The notes: generated by a model not told the origin, from the letters alone. A stretch of 64,000 bases of DNA from Nitrospirota bacterium (GCA_016234115.1 JACRHD010000026.1:1-64000), one strand, 5' to 3'. Positions 26,761 through 35,439 are shown, numbered from the stretch's first letter. A program made the numbers and translations.

Positions 26761-27415
26761 GGGACCTGCCCCATATCACGACATGACGGTCGCTGACGAC
26801 TTCGGTATTTAAAAAATCAAGTTTCCCTGCTTTGATCTGCTCCATAATCTCCCCAACGCTGTAAGCGGCCAAAAGAGAATTAAAGAAATCCTTTTGCAAT
26901 ACAGGAGAAGCATCGGCAGCATAACGCTGTAAGAGGCCCTCTGCTGATTCTACAGTATCGGGACGCAGTAAGTCCATAATAAAAATCGGCGCCCCGGGTA
27001 TTGCGAGCTGTTTTATGGTCTTCCAGAGTATGCCGGGGTCGCAGAGGTGATGCAGGAGGCTGTTGGAAATAATCGCGTCGTACTTCTGCGATAAATCGAC
27101 GTGCGGCAGCCTGCAGTTGCGCAGCCTTATCCTGCGGGCCAACCCTTTCTGATTTACCTCTCTTATTCCGATTCCAAGCATCGCGTCCGCGCCGTCGATG
27201 CCCGTAATAATTACCTCCGGGAAGGCCCTCGCAAACCTGATAATAACATCAGCCGTTCCGCACCCGAGGTCTAAAATATCGCCCCGTGAAAAATCCGGAA
27301 AACGCTCCCTGAAGCGGCTGACAAAGGCGTCATGCGGCTCTGAAAAATCGGCAGCGGCATAGGCCTCCGCCTGTTCCGCATCGTCCATTAAATCCGGTTC
27401 GGGTATTCGTTTCAT
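26750..27415 (-). CDS. Class I SAM-dependent methyltransferase
   Basis: A 221-residue methyltransferase. Motif I is DILDLGCGTADVIIRFA near residue 45, the acidic loop is TGIDGADAMLGIG, and motif IV reads YDAIISNSLLHHLCDP. The tail FLNTEVVSDRHVVIWGR is like ubiquinone/menaquinone-type or CmoA-like methyltransferases, but the substrate cannot be named. It is upstream of, and overlaps, the inositol-phosphatase-like gene. Confidence 0.82.
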   Translation of the reverse strand: MKRIPEPDLMDDAEQAEAYAAADFSEPHDAFVSRFRERFPDFSRGDILDLGCGTADVIIRFARAFPEVIITGIDGADAMLGIGIREVNQKGLARRIRLRNCRLPHVDLSQKYDAIISNSLLHHLCDPGILWKTIKQLAIPGAPIFIMDLLRPDTVESAEGLLQRYAADASPVLQKDFFNSLLAAYSVGEIMEQIKAGKLDFLNTEVVSDRHVVIWGRSREE

Positions 27416-27509
27416 TAGAAGCTGCTTTCTTTACCAGAAGAATTTTCTTGCAATAAGGCGACTGTTAAGTATAGTAAAATTATCAACTATCTCAACAATA
27501 AAAATCCAG

Positions 27510-27645
27510 TAAGCGGGAACCCACCCTTGGACAGTTCCATGGATGCCCGATTAAGCCTGCCCTCGAAGGTCTTAGTCGGATGAACCTCGGGCATGACAGT
27601 TCTATGAGCTCGTGCAAACAGCGTTATCCACGTAACTGAGCGGTT
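27510..27645. repeat. Dispersed composite repeat, copy 2
   Basis: This is the closest relative of 740-915, sharing AAGCGGGAA-CCACCCTT, ATGGATGCCCGATTAAGCC, CTCGAAGG and the GCGTTATCCA tail. It lies in the 665-base gap 27416-28080, which otherwise holds only hairpin repeats and the start of the toxin-antitoxin unit. Confidence 0.75.
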
Positions 27646-27825
27646 ACTCCCAACTAAAGAATTTTCTTGACAGAAACCATAGCCGGTATGGTTTAATTAA
27701 AGCATCTTAGCAGCACGCCTTTTACTTACAAAACAGCAGTAACATTCGGGTTTGTTCATGCCTGTAGCGTTGGGGTTATCCCCAACGGTTTTGAATTTTC
27801 CGTTCCGGAGAAAGCCGGGAATTCA

Positions 27826-27905
27826 GTCTCCCCTCTACGAGAGGGCCTGCCTGTCCGGTAGGCAGGAATAAAGGGGTGTGTTCCCCTCTTTGACAAACGA
27901 GGGGC
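27826..27905. repeat. Tandem hairpin repeat
   Basis: Three hairpins in a row: CCCTCTACGAGAGGG, CCTGCCTGTCCGGTAGGCAGG and GGGGTGTGTTCCCCTC...GAGGGG. The CCCCTCTxxxAGAGGGG type is also present at 35440-35515, 36955-37062 and 39190-39222. Confidence 0.6.
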
Positions 27906-28080
27906 CGTATGATATTTAAAGTTACAGAAGAATAGATTCTATCGGTTCTGATTTTAGCTCTAAGCTCTCTGTCGCAAAGATAGTTTTTTACAGTTTTATA
28001 TCGTCGTGTTGTATACTTTTTGCATCAAGACTTTTATCGTGAGAGAAGAGCTGTTTTCTGATATGAAGGAGGAGTAGAAA

Positions 28081-28269
28081 ATGGAAATATTAAAATCAAA
28101 ACTGGAAGGTCTTTTAAAGGAGCTTCCTGAGAAAGTGGATATAGAAGATGTTATTTACCGGATATATCTTTTACAGAAAATAGAGGAAGGGGAGATAGAT
28201 ATTAAGGACGGTAGAACTCTTTCCCATAAAGCAGCGGTTGAAAGGCTCTCGAAGAAATGGCAGAACTGA
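28081..28269 (+). CDS. Antitoxin of a ParE/RelE-type module
   Basis: A 62-residue helical, acidic protein (LLKELPEKVDIEDVIYRIYL, EEGEIDIKDGRTLSHKAA) of the addiction-module component type. It overlaps the toxin gene by 13 bases, the classical arrangement. The ribosome site AAGGAGGAGT is strong. A TATACT box lies at 28012-28017 but has no clear -35. It should neutralise the downstream toxin and repress its own operon. Confidence 0.8.
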   Translation: MEILKSKLEGLLKELPEKVDIEDVIYRIYLLQKIEEGEIDIKDGRTLSHKAAVERLSKKWQN

Positions 28270-28562
28270 TATGGTCTCAAAGGGCCATTACGGATGTGGA
28301 AAATATTTATGATTATATAGCAAATGATTCGCCGATGTATGCCCGCGTCACAACTGAAGGCGTTATTGGTTCTGTTGAGCGATTGCAGCAGTTTCCTGAG
28401 TCCGGACGCGGCTTGCCTGAATTTCCGGAATTGCCGCACAGGGAAGTCATAATCGGCAATTACAGGATAATCTACAAATATGATCAGGGAACGAATGAAG
28501 TAAAGATTGTGACTGTTGTACAGGGCAGCCGCCTTTTAACAAAAGAGATTCTTTCAGAGTAG
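28257..28562 (+). CDS. ParE/RelE-family toxin
   Basis: A 101-residue toxin with the superfamily pattern WSQRAITDVENIYDYIANDSP at the start, then RLQQFPESGRGLPEF and REVIIGNYRIIYKYD, the conserved strand with Arg and Tyr. ParE members block gyrase; RelE members cut mRNA on the ribosome. The sequence looks closer to ParE. It is intact and paired with the antitoxin upstream. Confidence 0.88.
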   Translation: MAELIWSQRAITDVENIYDYIANDSPMYARVTTEGVIGSVERLQQFPESGRGLPEFPELPHREVIIGNYRIIYKYDQGTNEVKIVTVVQGSRLLTKEILSE

Positions 28563-28583
28563 AATTTATTTATTCTTACTGGG

Positions 28584-28889
28584 ATGGGACGTTATGACTC
28601 GCAAGATTGTATTAATGAACACTGGCACGGAGTGGCAGATCCTGGGCATATACACGATTTATGGGTGAAAAGCTCGGCAGGTTCAGGTGGTGAATTGGCC
28701 GCCGCAACGGACGGTGCAACTTCTCACAGCTCTTTTGGACAACATTCTGGAGCGTTAACTGGAATATCAATTTATGGTAGTGTTGCTACTAACCAAACTG
28801 CGACAGCTACTAATCAAAATACTGGAGGCGGGGCAGCACATGAAAACCGTCCGCCTTATTACGCGCTGGCGTTTATTATGAAGCTGTAG
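28584..28889 (+). pseudogene. C-terminal fragment of a phage tail collar/fibre protein
   Basis: The 101-residue frame ends in NTGGGAAHENRPPYYALAF, a hallmark of tail-collar and microcystin-dependent-type proteins. GHIHD and the Gly/Ser/Thr-rich middle fit the same family. The N-terminal baseplate part is missing, and the frame opens with unrelated residues, so this is most likely a remnant. Confidence 0.65.
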
Positions 28890-28944
28890 GATTGTAGGGA
28901 CAATTCATGAATTGCCCCTACAAATTCAAGATTGAAGATTCAAA

Positions 28945-28985
28945 GAACTGGATGCCCGATTAAAGACTTCGGGCATGACGGATAA
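28945..28985. repeat. Dispersed repeat fragment
   Basis: GGATGCCCGATTAAAGACTT and CGGGCATGACGG form a hairpin identical in type to the modules at 7426-7590 and 37432-37465. Confidence 0.6.
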
Positions 28986-28987
28986 AT

Positions 28988-29311
28988 TTAGGAATATGCT
29001 TCCTCATGTGGACCGATAGTGAGAATGACTATGGTGTTTGAACCTAACTCTTTACATGTTGCCGGAGAACAGCCGACAAGGTTCTGGAATTTCCTTGCCC
29101 GGCATTCTTCACAGATGGAGAAGATGACTCTGAAGGATTTAGTGATCCTTGCGGAACGCAGCCCTTTCAGCTCTCCGACGAGGAGTTCGCTTTTACAGTT
29201 TGTGTATGGATTCTGCGCTAACAATTCTATCTTGTTGGCAAGCAATTTCTTGAGATGGCGGTATTTCTTTGCCTGCTTCAGGAATTCGGGGGTGAAGTAT
29301 GGCTTATAAAT
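28988..29311 (-). CDS. RelE/YafQ-type toxin with a non-standard start
   Basis: A toxin of the RelE superfamily. From a TTG at 29245 the frame gives 85 residues, but it is open 22 codons further and there encodes FTPEFLKQAKKYRHLKKLLA, the typical N-terminal helix of the family. No ATG, GTG or TTG lies in that extension; an ATT at 29309-29311, overlapping the antitoxin end, is the best start and gives 107 residues. The core has ELKGLRSARITKSFRVIFSI. Either the rare start is used or the gene has lost its start codon. Confidence 0.65.
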   Translation of the reverse strand: MYKPYFTPEFLKQAKKYRHLKKLLANKIELLAQNPYTNCKSELLVGELKGLRSARITKSFRVIFSICEECRARKFQNLVGCSPATCKELGSNTIVILTIGPHEEAYS

Positions 29312-29522
29312 TGTCCATTACCTCTTTAAGGGAAAGCAACCTGGCTTTGCCGCGAAGCTGTTTCTTTGCGCGCCTTATAGACTGCATTAATTCTTTATTG
29401 GACATGATTTTCAATGTCTCCGTTATGCGTTTCCAATCTTCTATACTGAGCACGACAGATTTGGGTTTGCCTTCCGTTGAGGTTATATATTCAACTTTCG
29501 GCAGTTCAAGCGCCTTTAACAT
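29304..29522 (-). CDS. Phd/YefM-type antitoxin
   Basis: A 72-residue antitoxin with the N-terminal strand pattern EYITSTEGKPKSVVLSIEDW followed by a helical tail that would wrap the toxin. It lies directly upstream of, and overlaps, the RelE-like toxin gene on the minus strand. The length is at the short end for the family. Confidence 0.8.
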   Translation of the reverse strand: MLKALELPKVEYITSTEGKPKSVVLSIEDWKRITETLKIMSNKELMQSIRRAKKQLRGKARLLSLKEVMDNL

Positions 29523-29569
29523 AATTACACCTCCGATGAATCAAATTTACCATACAGGTAATCAGGCTG

Positions 29570-29854
29570 TCAAAGAAGTTGTGGTTTGTCCTCAAAATAT
29601 GTAAAGTAGATGCAGTTGCCGTTACTGTCCTTTATCCGGTCAAGGCTCCATCGCCAGACATAGCCGGGGACAGAAGCATCACTTGTCTTAACTCTGTTCT
29701 CTGAATCAGGGTTATATCCTAAACGGTATTCAGTCCCGTCTTTTGTACTGGCTATCCAGTATTCGCCTGTCTCATTCGGAGCGCCGGCCTTTGACAGCGT
29801 GGTGCGCCTACTGTTCTTTATCAGTACAACATAGACAGAACTGCGCCGGAGCAA
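29570..29854 (-). pseudogene. Fragment of an RHS/SpvB-like protein
   Basis: A 94-residue frame with YWIASTKDGTEYRLGYNPDS and YVWRWSLDRIKDSNGN, typical of the region preceding RHS repeats in SpvB/TcaC-type toxin components. The family members run to over a thousand residues, and both ends are missing here. It is a remnant. Confidence 0.6.
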
Positions 29855-29867
29855 GTCAAGGTCTTTT

Positions 29868-30796
29868 GCCTGCGATGATAAATTTTGGCGGCGTTCAAAT
29901 AGGGAATCAAACGGCGGATACTATAGAAATAACAAGCACGGGTAAGAATAATTTAACGATTGATCTCATTACCCTGAGCGGTACAGATGCCGCCGAGTTC
30001 GATATCCAGAGTGATAATTGCTCGACCAGGGCAATATTGCCGTCAGACAAGTGCGTGGTACAGGTTGTCTTTTCACCTGCATCAGGCTCTCCAAAGAGCG
30101 CGATATTATCTGTCCCATCCAATGACCCTGAATCACCCATTGTTGATGTGGCACTACAGGGTTTAGGAGTAGACGTTATTCCACCGACGGGATATATACT
30201 GATTGAAAACGGAGCAGATTTCACTAATTCACTAATTGTAAATTTGACAATAGGGGCCTCAGATGAAACCGGCATGAGCGAGATGTGTCTGAGCAATACA
30301 TCTTCATGCTACTCGTGGGAAAGTTATCAAACAACCGCTATGTGGGCATTCCCTCTCGGCGATGGAGATAAACCCGTCTATGTATGGTTCAGGGACGTTG
30401 CAGGAAATGAAAATGCGATTCCATATTCTGATTCTATTATCATGGATACTGCTAAACCGGCTTTATCAATTACCTCGCCATTTGATAGCGCTGTCCTGAT
30501 GGCTTCGACATACACAATAAACGGCACAGCGTCAGATATTGGCTCAGGAGTTCAAAATGTGGAAGTCTCATCCTCAGGTTGTGGACATACCTATCAAGAT
30601 AGCTGGAGATGTAACTGGAGACGGTGTGGTCAATCTCATGGACAAGCTGCTTGTGCGGCAGCATTTCGGCCAGTCGGAAGGAGACCCTGACTGGGACCCC
30701 CGTACCGACGCGACCTGTGACGGGGTAGTAAACCTGATGGACAAGCTCAAGGTCAGGCAGCAATTCGGCCAGACCGGGGGGTGTGGGTGTCAGTAA
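29868..30796 (+). pseudogene. Broken surface protein: choice-of-anchor D domain, Ig-like domain and dockerin repeats
   Basis: The first part (29868 to about 30560) reads INFGGVQIGNQTADTIEI and AVLSVPSNDPESP-type text, an ASH/choice-of-anchor D domain, then an Ig-like domain with VYVWFRDVAGNENAI. The frame is then lost: the last part, in another frame (about 30585-30796), encodes two EF-hand-like dockerin units, DVTGDGVVNLMDKLLVRQHF and DATCDGVVNLMDKLKVRQQF. The N-terminus and signal peptide are absent. The gene is decayed by deletion or frameshift near 30560. Confidence 0.75.
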
Positions 30797-30802
30797 ACAT
30801 TT

Positions 30803-31858
30803 TCAGGCGTGGCTTTCCCGCCACTGGCACTGAATATCATACGTCCCGTGGCGCTTGAAAACCTTTATCACTTTATTTAAATCATCACCCACGAGCCCGT
30901 CAAGGGAATACTCTCCCATCTTTTCTTCATTCTGAAGGTAATAAAGGTATCCGATCTCTGCGGGATCAAAACCGATCGCGCGCGCGGCTGTTCCATCGGC
31001 CTTGACAGGGTCCGCCGATGCGACGGCTATTCTCATATCAACAGACGTGCCGTCTACGGGACCGTTATTTTCCATGCATACGAAACCGTCGAGGACTACC
31101 AGATCGGGCCAGGTCCTCTTTGCGAATTCCACGATATTGTGGTGGATCATCTTGACGCTCCTTCTATAAACGGGATACTGCCTGAACAAAAAGTTTATGA
31201 GCCAGGGAGGGAACCTCCGTCGGGCCTTTGATACCGTCCCCGGAGGCAATCTGTCAAGAAGGGTCTTCGGCGCGTCCACTTCTATCCCTCCCTTCATGCC
31301 GTGAATCATCGCCATGTCCTGCCTTAAAACGAGACCGGCCATGTTTTTTATACCGAACGTCGCCTGGGCGAAATTATGCGTCTTGGGAATCGCAAGGGAG
31401 ATCTTGTAGTCGAATTCCTCTACCCTTTTCGTGATCCTCAAATGAGTATCGCCGACTACCGAGTGGATCGGGCTTTGCATGACGTCCGTGTCGTTGTCAA
31501 AGTCGGTCAATTTGACGCCGGCGTATTTCTTCTCCAGCCGGTAGTAATCGTAGTCCTTAAACACCTTTGTCGTCGGGAAGCCTTTGTAAAAAGCGCTCGC
31601 GGAGCTTTCGCCGACTGTTATGGGCGTTTCGGGGGCCCTTTCACGGATGAATTCAATGACCGCCTCAATCGCTTCGATGTGAGTGTTGGCAAAATCAGGC
31701 AGAAGCGCCACGAGATTCGGCTTGAGCAGGATATTTTTTGCCTTCTTCATGGGCCCCAGGTCTTCCTGAATCAGTGTGAGACACTTCCTGATGTTTTCTT
31801 TTCGATTGTCGCCCTTAATCAGGGAGACTTTCTTTTTATCGATCATGGGTTCCTCCAT
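30803..31858 (-). CDS. DUF362 domain protein
   Basis: A 351-residue protein of the DUF362 family, which often bears or serves iron-sulfur clusters and is of unknown biochemical function. Conserved stretches are ILLKPNLVALLPDFANTH, ITVGESSASAFYKGF, IPKTHNFAQATFGIKNMAGL and PDLVVLDGFVCMENNGP. No ferredoxin-type cysteine cluster is present, unlike longer members. ATGs at 31858 and 31846 are both possible. It lies after the decayed region and is followed by an inverted-repeat element. Confidence 0.85.
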   Translation of the reverse strand: MEEPMIDKKKVSLIKGDNRKENIRKCLTLIQEDLGPMKKAKNILLKPNLVALLPDFANTHIEAIEAVIEFIRERAPETPITVGESSASAFYKGFPTTKVFKDYDYYRLEKKYAGVKLTDFDNDTDVMQSPIHSVVGDTHLRITKRVEEFDYKISLAIPKTHNFAQATFGIKNMAGLVLRQDMAMIHGMKGGIEVDAPKTLLDRLPPGTVSKARRRFPPWLINFLFRQYPVYRRSVKMIHHNIVEFAKRTWPDLVVLDGFVCMENNGPVDGTSVDMRIAVASADPVKADGTAARAIGFDPAEIGYLYYLQNEEKMGEYSLDGLVGDDLNKVIKVFKRHGTYDIQCQWRESHA

Positions 31859-31905
31859 GCTTTTAAGTATTCAAACATCTTTTTTTCCGGTTAATATCTT
31901 TACAG

Positions 31906-32070
31906 GCGCAAGGGGAGCCTGCGTAGGAATTTCTATAATCGACAAACACCATTTTGACATTATTGCTTCTGCGCTCTTTTGTATCTTTAATAATTAAATT
32001 CATTCTGTCCTGTAAAGGTTTTTTAAAAAGGTGTCGTATAGAAATCCCTCCGCAGGCTCCCCTTTGCGCA
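31906..32070. repeat. 165-bp inverted-repeat element
   Basis: Left arm 31906-31936 and right arm about 32037-32070 are near-perfect complements (GCGCAAGGGGAGCCTGCG versus its inverse with one or two changes), with weaker pairing continuing inward. The interior is AT-rich and codes for nothing credible. It separates the DUF362 gene from the fusion gene and could be a small MITE or a large hairpin. Confidence 0.65.
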
Positions 32071-32089
32071 CGGCGTACGCCTTTTCCGC

Positions 32090-35000
32090 TTAAAAGCTGC
32101 ATTTGTCCCTTACATACTCAAACGAACCGTCATTTACCCACTTGTCCAGCAGGGAAGGCCCTTTCAACTGCTGCCCTCGGTGCCTCGAAACCGAGGCGTA
32201 ATTTACCTTCAGGTCTTTCAGCCCCGTCATGTCGCCCCATAGTTTTTCGAATTGGGCCACGGGGTAAACGTCCTCCTGACCGCTGCCCCAGACGTGTCTC
32301 ACTTCTTTAATAGTCACGTATGCGGGCATCACTTTCTCAAGCCTGCGCACGGCCTCAAGTATTTTGGCCTGACCCTCCCTGCACCTTCCCGCTTCGGCGA
32401 GGATGTCCCTGTCCAGCCCGAAATAATCAAGAAGGGAATCAATGGTTATCCAGTTGGTGTTTGTGTTGTAATATGTCAGGTTATACTCGTCTTCCTCACG
32501 GGGCAGGGCAACTCCTTCAACAAGGCGGATATGGCCGTCTGTTTTTGCAAGCCCCCCGCCTGAATCTTCTATGCGCCTCGGGGTCACTTCAAACGTCATA
32601 CACGACTTCCCTTCAATATGCCTGTCGAGGACCGCCGGGTCGACAAAGGCGCCCATTGTATCGATGTTATGGCAGAAAAGATATTTCAGGTCCGGGTTGT
32701 CCTCTATCATTTTCCCGAGGACGCCGTTTTTTAAAAGGTTCGGGATTTCATACCAGTGACCCGGCGGATTAAACCTCATGATCGGTCTGTTTTCCGCGTA
32801 ATCTTCGCCTTCCCCTTTTGCCCTGGCCCAGTCGATCAGCGCCCGGCGCGCGTCGTCGAGGACCTTCTGGACGTTGTCGGCCGACTTCTGCTGCAATTGC
32901 TCTTCCCAGTAAAAGCGAAGGTCGCGCTCCATAGGGTATACGCGGCGACCGATTGTCTTTGCCGGAGAGAGATACAGCCTGCAGCCGTAATCGGAAAAGT
33001 CGGGTCTCCGCATATATGATTCAATCGCCTTATGGGTCAGATAGCTTGTAGTGAAGACGTGCTGCAAATTGCCCCCGGAAGACCTCGCTGTCTTTCTGCT
33101 CTTGGCAAGATGGATTTCAATGAAGGTCCTGTATTTGCCCTCCATCCTTATAAATGGATTGATCGGTTTCACGACAGCGGCGCCGTGGGTCCAGCGACTG
33201 CCCATGCCCCCGGCAAAAGTGACGACGGCGATTTCATTGTTCCGGAGGGCGGAGAGGCCTGTGTTGTGAAAGCCATTACAGCGCTCCTTAACCCCACCCA
33301 TCCTCCCCTTATCTAAGGGGAGGAGCAAGGAGGGGTTATCTTCCTCAAAATGAAAAATATCATCATATGCCACATCTTCTATAATCGTCGTCAGCGGCAG
33401 GCGATTATTGGCAAGCCCGATTTCTCCCGCCTTCAATAAAGACTTCATATGTTCATGTGAGCGGGCATCAAAGCCGTATTGTTTTTTTATTTCATCCTCA
33501 TCCGTAAATTCCTGCAACCTATTTGCAGGGGCGGGTTTGAACCCCCCCCTTACGGAAGGCATGACCGCGTCCTTCCCCTTCAACAGCTTTGCGACGATGC
33601 CGTCATGATTTATTTCAAAATCATATACCACCGGGTCGATGATGAAGGGCAGGGCGGCGCTGTATTTTTGCTTCAGGTCAAGCATGACCTCGGATATCCT
33701 GTCTTTAAAAGTCTCCCTGACCTCGGGATTGACAATGAAAGCCATCCCGCCCCCGGACATGCCGCCCAACATGAGAAAACCCCAGCAGTCCCCGCCGAAC
33801 TCTTCTTTCGCGCTCCTGATCAGGTCTTCGGTAAAGGCGTTATTGACCCATGGAATAACTTTCTGGATCGCCTCTTCCCAGTCTTCGGTCGTGAGCCTGC
33901 CCAGTTCCTTCATATCTCCGGCCTTCAGGGCGTCTACGATACTGTCGAAAAGCCGTATGCCCCTGACCCTCGCGTTCCATTCCTCCTCATATTTCAGGAG
34001 ATATTTTTCCGTGACCATTTCAAGCACAGGCCCTACGTCCTGGGACAATCCTCCGTGGACCAGCACCATTGAATCGAGTATCTTTTGCTCCACCCCGGGG
34101 GACATTTCTTCTCTTGAAAATACCCTGTGTTCCGGCAGGAGACATCCCCTGCTTACCCCGAATTCAGGGTCTCCTTGCGCTGCCGGTTTCCCGGTGATTA
34201 CCTTAATCCCGGGCCAGAGCCCGCCTGAGTCCTGCCACCCGCCGCCTGAGCCTCCGAGCCATTCACCCAATATCGCGCGTGACGCCACGGTCCGCCTTTC
34301 TTCCTCTGTTAATGTGCCTGTCTGATTCTTTATCTGACCGCTGAATCTCATCAGGCGAGTAATTATTGCAGAAAGAAGTGTGGTGCTGACAGCGAGTCTC
34401 GAACCTTTAGGGATATCGTTTACCTTTGTCATTAACTCGATACCGCCAGGCCTGCCCAATAATCTGTGCAATAATTCCTGCAGAGAGATATTCTTGTTCT
34501 CGAAACAAGGAGGAATGATTCCCGACGCCACCACCCCGGCTTTCAGCAGGGAGAGATAATCATTTCCAAAATTAAAGATTTCATCTATCGATACAATTTT
34601 CTTCGAGGTCTTTAAGTCTATGGAGACGAGCTCGATGGCAGGCTCTTCCGTAAAGCGGCACCAGCATTCGCAGGGAGGCGATAAGGTCCCGCCGCTGCCG
34701 CGAATTCTCAGATTCACTGACAGGTTCACGACACGGGCGCCTTCAGGGAAATCCATTCCGAGGAAGAATATGTCCGACCAACCGCTGTGAGAAGGATCGA
34801 GTCTGACCGGAGACGCATCCATACCGACTGGATAGAGTCCTGTTTCCGGGTCGGGAGTCACCATCTCCACAGGGGCGGTATAAGGATACGCGTCAATATC
34901 GTTTATATTGAAAAGGAGATAGTTCTCCCTGCAACTGCTTATGGACAGCTTGACCTGGTCCAGGAGATACTTGAAAGACAGCCCATGATATGCTTCGGCC

Positions 35001-35347
35001 AGGGCGCTGAATATGGCGTGATTTCCGTTAGCCCCTACCTCCGGCAGGAATGTCCTTATCGACCTCTCGAAATCCCGTTCATATGCAGCCTTCACTCCTT
35101 CAAACGGGACCTTCCCGCATTGAAGTGGTTCATTACAATAATGAAGATAATGACCGAATATTACGTGAAGAAACAGGGAAGTCCTTACCTTGTGGTACAG
35201 GTTCTCTGAAGTCTGTCTGAACTCTTCCAGTTCTTCGGCTAACTTTAGAAGCTCGTCGCTGTTTTTGTCCCTGAGAAGCTCGTCGATGGAACGGTTGCGT
35301 ATGGATTCAATATAGCTGATTATCGTTTGGATAAGATCGTTGGGCAT
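32090..35347 (-). CDS. Fusion of GHMP-type sugar-kinase-like domain and UDPGP-family nucleotidyltransferase
   Basis: A 1085-residue protein. Residues about 150-560 look like a fucokinase-type GHMP kinase: PKGSRLAVSTTLLSAIITRL near 310, GGSGGGWQDSGGLWPGIKV near 365 and GGMSGGGMAFIVNPE near 530. The ATP loop is degenerate (RLAVST where active members have GLGTSS), so kinase activity is uncertain. From about residue 700 a UDP-sugar pyrophosphorylase domain follows, with VVTFAGGMGSRWTHG near 712, VVKPINPF and FCHNIDTMGAFVDP near 895. It would activate a sugar 1-phosphate with UTP. Bacteroides Fkp has the reverse domain order. The linker contains two translated palindromic repeats, at about residues 599-608 and 669-685. 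Confidence 0.8.
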   Translation of the reverse strand: MPNDLIQTIISYIESIRNRSIDELLRDKNSDELLKLAEELEEFRQTSENLYHKVRTSLFLHVIFGHYLHYCNEPLQCGKVPFEGVKAAYERDFERSIRTFLPEVGANGNHAIFSALAEAYHGLSFKYLLDQVKLSISSCRENYLLFNINDIDAYPYTAPVEMVTPDPETGLYPVGMDASPVRLDPSHSGWSDIFFLGMDFPEGARVVNLSVNLRIRGSGGTLSPPCECWCRFTEEPAIELVSIDLKTSKKIVSIDEIFNFGNDYLSLLKAGVVASGIIPPCFENKNISLQELLHRLLGRPGGIELMTKVNDIPKGSRLAVSTTLLSAIITRLMRFSGQIKNQTGTLTEEERRTVASRAILGEWLGGSGGGWQDSGGLWPGIKVITGKPAAQGDPEFGVSRGCLLPEHRVFSREEMSPGVEQKILDSMVLVHGGLSQDVGPVLEMVTEKYLLKYEEEWNARVRGIRLFDSIVDALKAGDMKELGRLTTEDWEEAIQKVIPWVNNAFTEDLIRSAKEEFGGDCWGFLMLGGMSGGGMAFIVNPEVRETFKDRISEVMLDLKQKYSAALPFIIDPVVYDFEINHDGIVAKLLKGKDAVMPSVRGGFKPAPANRLQEFTDEDEIKKQYGFDARSHEHMKSLLKAGEIGLANNRLPLTTIIEDVAYDDIFHFEEDNPSLLLPLDKGRMGGVKERCNGFHNTGLSALRNNEIAVVTFAGGMGSRWTHGAAVVKPINPFIRMEGKYRTFIEIHLAKSRKTARSSGGNLQHVFTTSYLTHKAIESYMRRPDFSDYGCRLYLSPAKTIGRRVYPMERDLRFYWEEQLQQKSADNVQKVLDDARRALIDWARAKGEGEDYAENRPIMRFNPPGHWYEIPNLLKNGVLGKMIEDNPDLKYLFCHNIDTMGAFVDPAVLDRHIEGKSCMTFEVTPRRIEDSGGGLAKTDGHIRLVEGVALPREEDEYNLTYYNTNTNWITIDSLLDYFGLDRDILAEAGRCREGQAKILEAVRRLEKVMPAYVTIKEVRHVWGSGQEDVYPVAQFEKLWGDMTGLKDLKVNYASVSRHRGQQLKGPSLLDKWVNDGSFEYVRDKCSF
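33288..33345. repeat. Palindromic repeat translated inside the fusion gene (second)
   Basis: CCTCCCCTTATCTAAGGGGA and surrounding CCCCACCC...GGAGGGGTT match the intergenic CCCCTC hairpin family at 35440-35515 and 36955-37062. It is read in frame as LLLPLDKGRMGGVKE, at the border of the two domains. Confidence 0.7.
33526..33551. repeat. Palindromic repeat translated inside the fusion gene (first)
   Basis: AGGGGCGGGTTTGAACCCCC is a variant of the GTAGGGGCG hairpin family (4788-4816, 6261-6290). It is read in frame on the minus strand as RGGFKPAPANR, within the interdomain linker. Confidence 0.6.
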
Positions 35348-35439
35348 AGTTGAGTTTTAATATTTTAGCATATAGAATTACTTGATGAGTTCATAAAGTA
35401 AATATGGAGAGGTATCCATTTAGTGACTGGTTTCAACAC

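Noticed and set aside
29743-29867. N-terminal part of the 315-residue plus-strand frame
   Set aside because: It is the antisense of the RHS/SpvB-like fragment; surface-protein similarity begins only after about 29868.
31863-32102. 79-residue minus-strand frame
   Set aside because: It lies over the 165-bp inverted-repeat element and has no family resemblance or ribosome site.
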